DNA of 64,000 nt from Leptospira sp. (GTDB lineage Bacteria > Spirochaetota > Leptospiria > Leptospirales > Leptospiraceae), in assembly GCA_016742255.1 (NCBI GenBank), contig JACVCB010000002.1:151001-215000 (forward strand). Direction: 5' to 3'. The position numbers were made by a program, and so were the translations under genes. The notes below the pieces were generated by a model that did not search any database, was not told the origin of the DNA, and was given only the letters and a program-made list of their open reading frames with translations. Of the stretch, positions 28,951 to 36,507 are shown piece by piece; within the stretch, counting starts at the first letter, position 1, and each line of letters begins with the position of its first letter.

Positions 28951-30500
28951 TGTTTGATGTACTTCTCAGCCCAGGATTCAAAAGATAAGGAAACAAAAAT
29001 TTTATTTTTGGAACCTTCTTCACCTAGCGCATGTTTAATTTTTCTGAATGTACTACCTGGACCAACAAAATGGATTACATTCAGTAGTTCAGGGAATCGT
29101 TTTGTAACGATGTCAAATTCAGATCCACTTCTCCAATATGCAGCTTTAATTTTGGATGTGTCAAAAGGGATCGGTATTTCTGGAGCTGAGACAAAGTAAG
29201 TTGGAATCACTGGATATACACTCGAATGTTTATCTGAATCCATATGGGTTAGTTTTACAAAATTTGGTTTTCTTCCTAAGATTGAATCAATTTCAGGAGG
29301 TTCACTTTCACCGAGTCCATCACATGTTCCATTCACCCAAAATCCACGAAGAGCAAGGTCTTTCCAAGTGGAAAGTCCAGCTGACCATAAAATTTGATTA
29401 CTTGGATTCACTGATAAATCCAATGGAAACGCATACCCTCTTGATACAAATACGTCTACGTCTTTGGGAATACTATAAGTGAGGCGTTCTCTTTGTCTTG
29501 CCGCCATTTTTGCATGTGGTGGCCAAACTTCTTCTTTGGTAAAAGATAAGTGAGGACTATCCGATAGTTCCTTCGTATGTAGGATTTCTCCTTGTTCGGT
29601 GATTCCTCTAACGAATGTGACTTTGCCATAATCCCTTTTTAAAACTGTGACTCCAATTTTTTGGTGGCAACCTCCACCATACTTCGACAAAATTTTTCTT
29701 TCTTCGTTTGCAGTAAGTTCGGTTTCAGGATCAACAATTTGTGATAACAATGTTTTTAGATGTTTGTCTTCTTTTCTAATTTCTGCACATAACGCACCTT
29801 GTGCGGGTGCACTAGGAAAAATAGAGGAAGGTAAAACCATAAACAAAGAAAGATTTAATGTATCTCTAATGAGTTGTTTTACTTCTTTTAGTTCGGGTAA
29901 TACATTTTCATGGTCTTGGAAATTTAGGATTCGATCTAATGCAGCTTTTGCTACTAATATACCACCAGACTCATGATCCAAATATTTGCGAAGTCGAGTT
30001 TGGATATTGCCTCGAACAGATTCAATATTGATTTCAAAATTATTGATGGGTGTAGGGAAATAATTCTTCAGAAATTCTTTGATATGGTATTCACGTCTTG
30101 GAGAAGAAGTGAGAATTGTGATTTCATTTGGTAAATTAATCCATTTGGTTTTTTTGAATAATAATACATCCCGTACATCTTCACGACTTAAAATAGGAAT
30201 CAGTGTCGTATCTTTTCTTTCTTTTAGATCCATATCTTTAAAAGAGTGGATCACAATGTCCAATTTGTGACTGAGTAAGTCTTCTTGAAGGTCTTTTGTA
30301 AAAATTCCTTGGCCAGCAAATTGCCAAAGTGGAGTTGTTAAATCCTTATCTCCAGATGATTCTCGAAATACAGTTTCGAAATTTAATTCTTTGTTTTTAT
30401 CTTTTAAGGCTTGTTTAACAGTGTGGACTTGAATGCGAGAGAGTAGGGAGGACCTACCTCCTATTTTGATTGTTTCAGACAAGTAAATCTTCCCATCCAT
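28947..30500 (-). CDS. hemC: Porphobilinogen deaminase fused to a uroporphyrinogen-III synthase-like domain
   Basis: 517 residues; a stand-alone HemC is about 310. The N-terminal part has the HemC motifs GGRSSLLSRIQ, IHSFKDMD, SSPRRE, SAPAQGALCAEIR and the dipyrromethane-cofactor cysteine in KYGGGCHQKIGV. From about residue 345 a second Rossmann-like region (DVFVSRGYAFPL ... VIHFVGPGSTFRKI ... SFESWAEKY) fits the very divergent HemD family. Leptospira HemC is reported to be bifunctional, and no separate hemD is visible here. The gene overlaps hemA by 26 nt and hemB by 4. Confidence 0.88.
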   Translation of the reverse strand: MDGKIYLSETIKIGGRSSLLSRIQVHTVKQALKDKNKELNFETVFRESSGDKDLTTPLWQFAGQGIFTKDLQEDLLSHKLDIVIHSFKDMDLKERKDTTLIPILSREDVRDVLLFKKTKWINLPNEITILTSSPRREYHIKEFLKNYFPTPINNFEINIESVRGNIQTRLRKYLDHESGGILVAKAALDRILNFQDHENVLPELKEVKQLIRDTLNLSLFMVLPSSIFPSAPAQGALCAEIRKEDKHLKTLLSQIVDPETELTANEERKILSKYGGGCHQKIGVTVLKRDYGKVTFVRGITEQGEILHTKELSDSPHLSFTKEEVWPPHAKMAARQRERLTYSIPKDVDVFVSRGYAFPLDLSVNPSNQILWSAGLSTWKDLALRGFWVNGTCDGLGESEPPEIDSILGRKPNFVKLTHMDSDKHSSVYPVIPTYFVSAPEIPIPFDTSKIKAAYWRSGSEFDIVTKRFPELLNVIHFVGPGSTFRKIKHALGEEGSKNKIFVSLSFESWAEKYIKQ

Positions 30501-31347
30501 TCATAATATGAAGTTGTTCTTCCTCCCGTTCCCTTGTGAGTTCCGTGAGAAAGTATTGTAAATCCATTTTGACAGCTTGGATTTGTTCATCGGTTTCGTG
30601 TAAGTCATTTAGAATTTGTGAAAGCGGAATGTAGTGATCATAATTTTTGTTCTCATCTTTATTTTCTCTAAAATCTAAAATGATGGATGATGACCTGATC
30701 ATCTCATCCCAGTTAAATGGCAAAAAACTTGAGGCAATGATGATCGCCTCATTGTTTGGTTTATAATCTTCCCAATGGTATGTGGTGATAGGGTAAAGTT
30801 CACTCAGTTCTTCGAGTCGGTTTTGGTTACGACCAATCAAACGAACTACTTTTTGTTTGGAAATAAGATATGGTAAAATCGAATCTACAAGTTTACCTGT
30901 TCCTAGGAGTGTGACTTCCTTGTGGTTGTGTAAATAGGACTCTGTCACACTTCCATAGGTTTGTCTGCCAATCCCTACAAGATACTTGGAACGAATTTGT
31001 TTGGTGTGTTCTAAAATTTGGTCTCTCAGTCGGAGGAGTGACGTTCCAAAATTGGAACCGTTAGTATTCTCTTCCCGGAATCGGTCCCGAAACTGTGCTT
31101 GGATTTCTGATTCTCCAAATAACTTGGACCTTAGACCGGAGACCACTTCGAGTAAAAATCGATAAGCATCATAACCGTGGTATACTTCCCAACCGTCAAA
31201 AAAACGCTCATTTCCTTCCATGGGAAAAATCCGATTGTCAGTGAAGACGAGTGTCCTTTGACAAGTTTTCCAAACCTCTAGATGAGAATCGTCTAAAGAC
31301 TTAGAGATGGGATCAGTCGAATGGAGTAGAATCAGGTTTGACCACAT
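30475..31347 (-). CDS. hemA: Glutamyl-tRNA reductase, compact form
   Basis: 290 residues against about 420 in the family. Reduces glutamyl-tRNA to glutamate-1-semialdehyde, the first committed step of the C5 pathway. The catalytic cysteine is in VWKTCQRTLVF, SGLRSKLFGESEIQAQFRD is the family signature, and VTLLGTGKLVDSILPYL is the NADPH-binding domain. The N-terminus is about 30-40 residues short and most of the C-terminal dimerisation domain is missing. First gene of the hem operon; no clear ribosome site precedes the ATG. Divergent from msrB across a region with a Fur/PerR-like box. Confidence 0.85.
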   Translation of the reverse strand: MWSNLILLHSTDPISKSLDDSHLEVWKTCQRTLVFTDNRIFPMEGNERFFDGWEVYHGYDAYRFLLEVVSGLRSKLFGESEIQAQFRDRFREENTNGSNFGTSLLRLRDQILEHTKQIRSKYLVGIGRQTYGSVTESYLHNHKEVTLLGTGKLVDSILPYLISKQKVVRLIGRNQNRLEELSELYPITTYHWEDYKPNNEAIIIASSFLPFNWDEMIRSSSIILDFRENKDENKNYDHYIPLSQILNDLHETDEQIQAVKMDLQYFLTELTREREEEQLHIMNGWEDLLV

Positions 31348-31420
31348 AATTTTATTCTATCAAATACATCCTGGGTACTGTCACAAGATTGTCAGTTCCT
31401 AAAAAAAATAAATGTGATAT

Positions 31421-31435
31421 TGATACTTAATCTCA
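31421..31435. promoter_or_regulatory. Fur/PerR-like 7-1-7 box between hemA and msrB
   Basis: TGATACT-T-AATCTCA matches the 7-1-7 consensus TGATAAT-N-ATTATCA of Fur-family regulators at 11 of 14 positions, and the wider 19-mer ATTGATACTTAATCTCAAT is palindromic at 7 of 9 pairs. It lies 22 nt before the msrB ATG and 74 nt from the hemA ATG. Iron- or peroxide-dependent control of haem synthesis and methionine-sulfoxide repair would make sense. The site is in AT-rich DNA, so chance is possible. Confidence 0.4.
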
Positions 31436-31456
31436 ATAAGAGAGGCAAACGATACA

Positions 31457-31843
31457 ATGGAAAATCAAAATTGGAAAGAGGTTCTAACTCCATTACAGTA
31501 CCAAGTGACCAGAGAGAAGGGCACCGAACGGCCGTTCACTGGCGAATATTATGCACACAAAGAAACAGGTACGTATTTATGTGTGTGTTGTGGAGAGGCA
31601 TTGTTTTCTTCAGATTCAAAATATGATTCAGGAAGTGGTTGGCCGAGTTATTATGAGCCAGTTCGAAAAGAAGTGATCGCAACCGAAACTGACAAAACAC
31701 ATGGAATGGTTCGAACTGAAATCATGTGCCAAAATTGTGGAGCACATTTAGGACATGTTTTTCCGGATGGGCCAAAACCAACAGGCCTTCGTTATTGTGT
31801 AAATTCTGCTTCCTTAAAATTTCAAAAAAAAGAAACGGAATGA
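31457..31843 (+). CDS. msrB: Peptide methionine (R)-S-oxide reductase
   Basis: 128 residues. Repairs methionine-R-sulfoxide in oxidised proteins. The structural zinc site is formed by CVCC (in [11 protein letters not shown]) and CQNC (in [14 protein letters not shown]), and the catalytic cysteine is in [21 protein letters not shown] is the substrate-pocket Trp motif. No signal peptide, so cytoplasmic. It converges on the small exported protein gene (17 bp apart). Confidence 0.95.
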   Translation: MENQNWKEVLTPLQYQVTREKGTERPFTGEYYAHKETGTYLCVCCGEALFSSDSKYDSGSGWPSYYEPVRKEVIATETDKTHGMVRTEIMCQNCGAHLGHVFPDGPKPTGLRYCVNSASLKFQKKETE

Positions 31844-31860
31844 AAGTAACATTGAATTTC

Positions 31861-32313
31861 TTATTCTTGTAACCAAGATACTTCTTGGCAGGTTTCCCAT
31901 TTCCTTGGACTCACTTCCTTTCCATTCCATTGTGCTAATGTATAGGAATCAGATCGGATTCCGACTCGTTTCACAATTTGATTGGCAAGGGAAGAATAAT
32001 GAAGTGCCTCACAACTATGACCAAGTTTTGTTTCTAATTTTGCCATTTGGAAAAGTAAATGTGCGTTTCCTTCTGTGTCTTTCATCCCAATCGATTGTTT
32101 GAGTAAAATTGCTTTTTTCAGATCCTCTCTTGCAGATAAGAAGTCCCCTGATTCCATTTTTTTTGCCGACCGTTCTTCCAATTCAGCAATGACCATAGGG
32201 ATGCGAGAGAGGCGAGTGTGACTTAAGATTTCTTCCACAGATTGGTCCAACTGAGGTTCTGCCCACAAACCAATGGAAATGATGAAAAAGAGAGCGAAAT
32301 GATAAGACTTCAT
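31861..32313 (-). CDS. Small exported protein of unknown function
   Basis: 150 residues. An ATG at 32313 with AAGGA upstream starts a signal peptide (KSYHFALFFIISIGLWAEP); the frame stays open far upstream, but that extension runs into the antisense of the RNase P RNA and is not used. The mature part is helical, with a TPR-like pair (ERSAKKMESGDFLSAREDL, LLFQMAKLETKLGHSCEAL). Probably periplasmic. It is divergent from rnpB. Confidence 0.72.
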   Translation of the reverse strand: MKSYHFALFFIISIGLWAEPQLDQSVEEILSHTRLSRIPMVIAELEERSAKKMESGDFLSAREDLKKAILLKQSIGMKDTEGNAHLLFQMAKLETKLGHSCEALHYSSLANQIVKRVGIRSDSYTLAQWNGKEVSPRKWETCQEVSWLQE

Positions 32314-32420
32314 ACGTTGGTTCCTTGCTGTTTTCAATTCATAGATCAATTTGCATAAATTGTGCCAAAGTTTTGAAATACTCCTCGACGCACTTCCGAA
32401 ATCTAATTTCAATGAAAGGG

Positions 32421-32763
32421 ACTCTGGCCGAGCGATCGCCTTTTTGTTTCCCTCTGGAAACAAAGGGGAGGAAAGTCCGGACACTAGGGGACAATCGGAC
32501 CAAGTAATGCTTGGGCTTTTTCTTTTTAGCAATAGGAAGGAAGGGACGGAAAGTGCAACAGAAAGAATACCGCCTACCTCGGTAGGTAAGGGTGAAATGG
32601 TGGAGTAAGAGCCCACCGCTTTGTTTGTGAAAACAATGGCCGGTAAACCCTCCGATGTGCAATCTCAAGTAAACAACCGTTATGAGCCTGTCCCGCCAGG
32701 TTGTGGGTAGAGAGCATTAGATAAATGATCGCCTAAAACAGAATCCGGCTTACGGGCCAGAGT
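32421..32763 (+). ncRNA. rnpB: RNase P RNA (bacterial type A)
   Basis: The catalytic RNA that trims tRNA 5' ends. Conserved regions are plain: GAGGAAAGTCCGGAC (32468-32482), GTGCAACAGAAAG, GGTAAGGGTGAAA, GTAAGAGCCCACC, AGATAAATGATCGCC and ACAGAATCCGGCTTA near the 3' end. Helix P1 pairs ACTCTGGCC (32421-32429) with GGCCAGAGT (32755-32763), which sets the approximate ends. The P1 helix and the 343 nt length fit the ancestral type A. A TCTAAT about 14 nt before the 5' end could be its -10 box. The 3' end overlaps the last codons of the convergent NERD gene. Confidence 0.95.
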
Positions 32764-34309
32764 CACCTTTTTTCAATATACCCTGGATCACCTTTTCTTC
32801 ATTAGGTGGATAAAATACACAAACCAAACTCCGAATTTTTAGTATCGTTTCTGCCAATAAAACTTTTGTCTCAGTTAGGTGCCAGTTTTCAAATCCAATC
32901 AAAATTCCACATGTTTCTTCCATCCCTGCAAACTCTTTGCAAGAATAATGACGCATTTGGTTTTCCATCAAAAATTGTTTTAATCCATTTTGGAGTAATG
33001 AATCTTCCGATGGATACAAAACTACAATTTCATCATTTTCGATTTCCAAAACTTTTTTTGCATACCCATAACACCAACGCATCTGATCGGTTAAGTCTTC
33101 ATCATTTTTAATGAATTGGATGTCTGAAAAATTATCTAAAATGGGCGTTTCTGAAAAATCATCGAGTAAGGAATTGGCAAATGTAACTATTTCTGGTGAA
33201 TTTCGTATATTCCTTTTGATGTCCCAAACATGGACAGGTAACGATTGTAAATAGTCCAATATAGGAGTGGATGTATATTTGAATCGTCTGGATACAAACA
33301 GGATCCAATCTTTTTCTTCCCAAAAGAATTTAGAAAGATATAAAAAAAGTTCCGATTGTTTCTCATCTGTAAGGATTTCTTCAATCCCATCCACAAGTAA
33401 GAGATCGATATGATTGTGATTGATTTCTTTGTAATGGGAAATGAGTTCTATATTGTTTTTTTCTGGGATATGACTCAGTTCTTCTTTCCAAATTTCATAG
33501 AGAGCTTTTGCTCCCTGCCATAAGAGAACTTTTTTCCCTTTCCTTGCATTTTGTAAGGCAAGTTCCCCACATAAGATGGATTTTCCAGATCCTGAACTAC
33601 CAAAAACCAAGTTATGCGAATATTGATTGATTCCCTTCACAAGGGAAAATTGTTCTTCTGTGAAAAATAATAAGTTCTCTTCTTCTTTCTCTTTTTTGGA
33701 GCGAAAGGTTTGGAAAAAGTTTAGATTTTTTTTGATGATTTCATGGGCTTTGACAAGTACGGAATCAGGGAGTGGTTCTCTTCCATTTCGATAAAAAATG
33801 GCTTCTAAAATTGTATTGAGACTTGTATCTTCTCCTACTTCCCTTCCGCCAAACACAAATAAGTTTTGGTCATTGGGGAGATGGAATTCCTTTCTTTCGT
33901 TTTTTAAAAAGAAGATCGCACTATCATAATATTCTTCTGGAAATAAATCGACAAGTTGGTTATGATTTTTGAAAAATTCTCGGATGATTTCTCTTTGTGT
34001 GGTTACTTGTTCGATTGGATTTTTATAAGACTTACCTACAACTGGTTCCCATTCCCTGCCTCTTACATTATAAAATTCCCATTCGCCTTTTTTTTGTCTC
34101 CACTTACCGTTTTTTAATTCGATCGTGATCACTCCATATGGTGATACAACTAGGAAGTCTATCTCACGCATGGGAACATCAGGAGTGATTAAAGTAAGAG
34201 AATAATAAATATTACAAGGGAATTGAATTTCGTTCGAAAAACGATGGTAATAATAGGATTCGAGAGAAATGTCTCTCGTTTTTCCATGAAACTGTTTCGG
34301 ATAAATCAT
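32750..34309 (-). CDS. NERD nuclease-like domain fused to a P-loop ATPase
   Basis: 519 residues. An N-terminal NERD domain (about 10-125) has the nuclease-like core EIDFLVVSPYGVITIELKNGKW, with Asp, Glu and Lys in the expected places. From about 225 a P-loop ATPase of helicase type follows: LVFGSSGSGKSILC (Walker A) and DLLLVDGIEEIL (Walker B), then a region like the C-terminal half of UvrD/DNA2-type helicases. Role unknown; DNA or RNA processing is likely. Its stop lies inside the 3' strand of rnpB helix P1 on the opposite strand. Confidence 0.8.
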   Translation of the reverse strand: MIYPKQFHGKTRDISLESYYYHRFSNEIQFPCNIYYSLTLITPDVPMREIDFLVVSPYGVITIELKNGKWRQKKGEWEFYNVRGREWEPVVGKSYKNPIEQVTTQREIIREFFKNHNQLVDLFPEEYYDSAIFFLKNERKEFHLPNDQNLFVFGGREVGEDTSLNTILEAIFYRNGREPLPDSVLVKAHEIIKKNLNFFQTFRSKKEKEEENLLFFTEEQFSLVKGINQYSHNLVFGSSGSGKSILCGELALQNARKGKKVLLWQGAKALYEIWKEELSHIPEKNNIELISHYKEINHNHIDLLLVDGIEEILTDEKQSELFLYLSKFFWEEKDWILFVSRRFKYTSTPILDYLQSLPVHVWDIKRNIRNSPEIVTFANSLLDDFSETPILDNFSDIQFIKNDEDLTDQMRWCYGYAKKVLEIENDEIVVLYPSEDSLLQNGLKQFLMENQMRHYSCKEFAGMEETCGILIGFENWHLTETKVLLAETILKIRSLVCVFYPPNEEKVIQGILKKGDSGP

Positions 34310-34352
34310 TTTTTAGTTCTGTAATCTTTGTATTATCTGTTCTAATGACGAT

Positions 34353-34916
34353 ATGAAACGGATACCACGAACCTTGTTATTCTGCCTATTGTTTTGTGCC
34401 TGCGCTGGAGGGAATATCAAAATAAAGATTAAACCCGACCTTTCAGGGGATCTTGTCATTTACCAAAAAAAAATCACAAAGAAACAAAAGGGGAGTTTTT
34501 TAGGTTCTGGACTTACTGATACGGGAGAGGTCACGATCACTCTCAAAGAGAGGTCTTATCAGTTTGGGAACTATACCCAAATGTTACCTCCTGGATTTCG
34601 TTTTGTTACGTTTGTGGAAGACCAAGTACCAGAGATCCAACTTGGCATCGATACAAGTCAAAACTCACCACTACTTTTTGCTCTTGAAATCGTTCGAGAA
34701 GACATCAATTCGATTTTATCAGAAGCCAAGTTTAGAGATGATTTACTTCGATTTAATACCCTTGTGGAATTCATTCAATTTGAAGTACACTTCCCATTTC
34801 CCATCAAAAAAGTTAAATTTTTAGATCCTAGAACTGCAGGCGAATGGACCGTACGCCTGGATATCAGTGATAAAATGATTGTAAACATTCCCTTACATTC
34901 TGTTTGGGCAGGCTAA
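34353..34916 (+). CDS. Lipoprotein of unknown function
   Basis: 187 residues. The N-terminus RTLLFCLLFCACAGG is a lipoprotein signal; acylation is most likely at Cys17 (FCA-C, relaxed lipobox as in Leptospira), with Cys15 the alternative. The mature part starts with beta-like IKIKIKPDLSGDLVIYQKK, a pattern seen in spirochaetal lipoproteins that carry a domain of unknown function. It is divergent from the NERD gene (43 bp). Confidence 0.78.
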   Translation: MKRIPRTLLFCLLFCACAGGNIKIKIKPDLSGDLVIYQKKITKKQKGSFLGSGLTDTGEVTITLKERSYQFGNYTQMLPPGFRFVTFVEDQVPEIQLGIDTSQNSPLLFALEIVREDINSILSEAKFRDDLLRFNTLVEFIQFEVHFPFPIKKVKFLDPRTAGEWTVRLDISDKMIVNIPLHSVWAG

Positions 34917-34955
34917 AACGCGTTAACAATAGTTCAAATTTATCCAGAATGAGTT

Positions 34956-35549
34956 TTATGGTTTGTGGAAGTATTCGGAATTTAATTTTTGGATGATTTC
35001 TTTTAAGACCTTTCTGCGTTGGTCTTTGTCTGGCAAAATTTCTTTTAGATTCCGCCTCATGGCAAAAATAGTTTCTAATAACTCATGGTCTTCCTCTGGG
35101 ATGGTTTCCTCAAATAGTTTACGCAAACTGGAAGAAACACCAGCAAACATTCCGTCGGTGGAAATCGCAAATTGAATTGGTCCAATTTGGATTGTGGACG
35201 AAGAATAAAAATCACAGTTTTTAGGATCATCCACTGAATTCACCCATATACCTTTCTCTTTGGCGATAGTTCTGAATTTTTTGTTTGTGTTCGGATCACT
35301 AGTTGCTAAAAAAATAATTTCCCTCTCGTTTAAATCTGCTTCAGTGACGGCTCTTGTTTCTGTTTTGATAGTAGGGTATTTTTGTAAAAAAACTTTTACT
35401 TCATCCATGTAATCCAAAGAGATGATATGGATATTGGCACCAGTATGTTCGAGTCCTAATAATTTTTCGAGGCAAGCATTTCCACCACCTACGATTAAAA
35501 TATTCCTACCTTCTAAGTTGAGAAAGATTGGGTATTTTTTAACACTCAT
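34956..35549 (-). CDS. Precorrin-2 dehydrogenase / sirohydrochlorin ferrochelatase (Met8/CysG-N-like)
   Basis: 197 residues. Converts precorrin-2 to sirohydrochlorin and probably inserts iron, giving sirohaem. Motifs: YPIFLNLEGRNILIVGGGNACLEK (given in part: FLNLEGR, NAD-binding IVGGGNA), then VNSVDDPKNCDFYSSS and IGPIQFAISTDG, the family core. The overlap with the methyltransferase gene upstream (4 nt) makes a two-gene sirohaem operon, divergent from cysJI whose CysI needs sirohaem. Confidence 0.88.
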   Translation of the reverse strand: MSVKKYPIFLNLEGRNILIVGGGNACLEKLLGLEHTGANIHIISLDYMDEVKVFLQKYPTIKTETRAVTEADLNEREIIFLATSDPNTNKKFRTIAKEKGIWVNSVDDPKNCDFYSSSTIQIGPIQFAISTDGMFAGVSSSLRKLFEETIPEEDHELLETIFAMRRNLKEILPDKDQRRKVLKEIIQKLNSEYFHKP

Positions 35550-36343
35550 TGCAAAGGTTCCGATAAAAACGGAAGAAAAGAAAAACTTTCTAATTTATGA
35601 TTCTCACCTAACAAAAGGGGACGAACAACTTCACCAACGTATAAAATTCCTGGTCCTTTTGTTTTTTTCTCCAATCCTTCCTCTTGGGTTTTGTCGAGAG
35701 TGGAGACTGTATATACTGCACGAGTACTACCTGCATTTTCCAAAAGTACTATGGGTGTCGATGGACTTACCCCTTTTCGGATGAGTCGTTCAGCTAACTC
35801 TTTTGTTTTCTGGCTACCCATTAAGATGACAATGGTGCCTGGAAAATTTTCCATTCCCATCCAACTCCGTTCTTCTTCTAAAATGGTGTGTCCATCAAGG
35901 ATGATGATTTGGCGTGATAATCCTCTCACCGTCAGTGAGATTCCAAGGTCGGATGCTCCCGTTGTCACAGAACTCACTCCAGGGATCACTTCATATGGGA
36001 TTCCATTTGTTTCCAGTGTTTGGATTTCTTCAGATAACCTTCCAAAGATGGAAGCATCTCCCCCTTTCAGGCGGACCACTCGTTTGCCTTGGTGTGCATA
36101 ATGAACAAGAAAGGAATTGATTTCATCCTGGGTGCGGTAGTGTTCTTTGGCACGTTTGCCTACGTAGAGGATTTGGGCACACTCAGGGAAAATCTCTAAA
36201 AAACTTGGATCGAGGAGGGCATCGTACAGGATTACATCAGCGGATTCGATCCGAGATTTCCCACGAAGGGTTAGGAGGTCAATGGGGCCTGGACCACCAC
36301 TCACAAAACTCACGAAACCTTGTTCTGTCTTATTGGAGGACAT
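35546..36343 (-). CDS. cobA: Uroporphyrinogen-III C-methyltransferase (SUMT)
   Basis: About 265 residues. Methylates uroporphyrinogen III twice to make precorrin-2, the branch from haem to sirohaem. Motifs: FVSGGPGPIDLLTLRG (SAM-binding start), ILYDALLDPSFLE, GKRAKEHYRTQDEIN, RLKGGDASIFGR and EVIPGVSSVTTGAS. The ATG at 36343 (AAGG 10 nt before it) is preferred to an earlier TTG at 36361. It overlaps the Met8-like gene as ATGA. It is divergent from cysJ across a 164 bp region with TATAAG at about 36457-36462. Confidence 0.92.
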   Translation of the reverse strand: MSSNKTEQGFVSFVSGGPGPIDLLTLRGKSRIESADVILYDALLDPSFLEIFPECAQILYVGKRAKEHYRTQDEINSFLVHYAHQGKRVVRLKGGDASIFGRLSEEIQTLETNGIPYEVIPGVSSVTTGASDLGISLTVRGLSRQIIILDGHTILEEERSWMGMENFPGTIVILMGSQKTKELAERLIRKGVSPSTPIVLLENAGSTRAVYTVSTLDKTQEEGLEKKTKGPGILYVGEVVRPLLLGENHKLESFSFLPFLSEPLQ

Positions 36344-36507
36344 ATCTGCTATACCTTGCAATCCTGCTAGAAAACGTCAAGTGATTGGCTAATTATTTCT
36401 ACAAAATCTCCATTTTTTTGGTTTACTCGTCTCTAACCTTAGGAAAAGATTCAATTTATAAGACTTTTTGGATGTTTTACTGGAATCCAACACAAGCATA
36501 GGTTTTT

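Noticed and set aside
32314..32616. Upstream extension of the small exported protein gene
   Set aside because: It would remove the signal peptide from the N-terminus and run through antisense rnpB; the ATG at 32313 has a ribosome site.
32325..32668. Several overlapping open frames on both strands
   Set aside because: They fall inside the RNase P RNA gene and encode no plausible protein.
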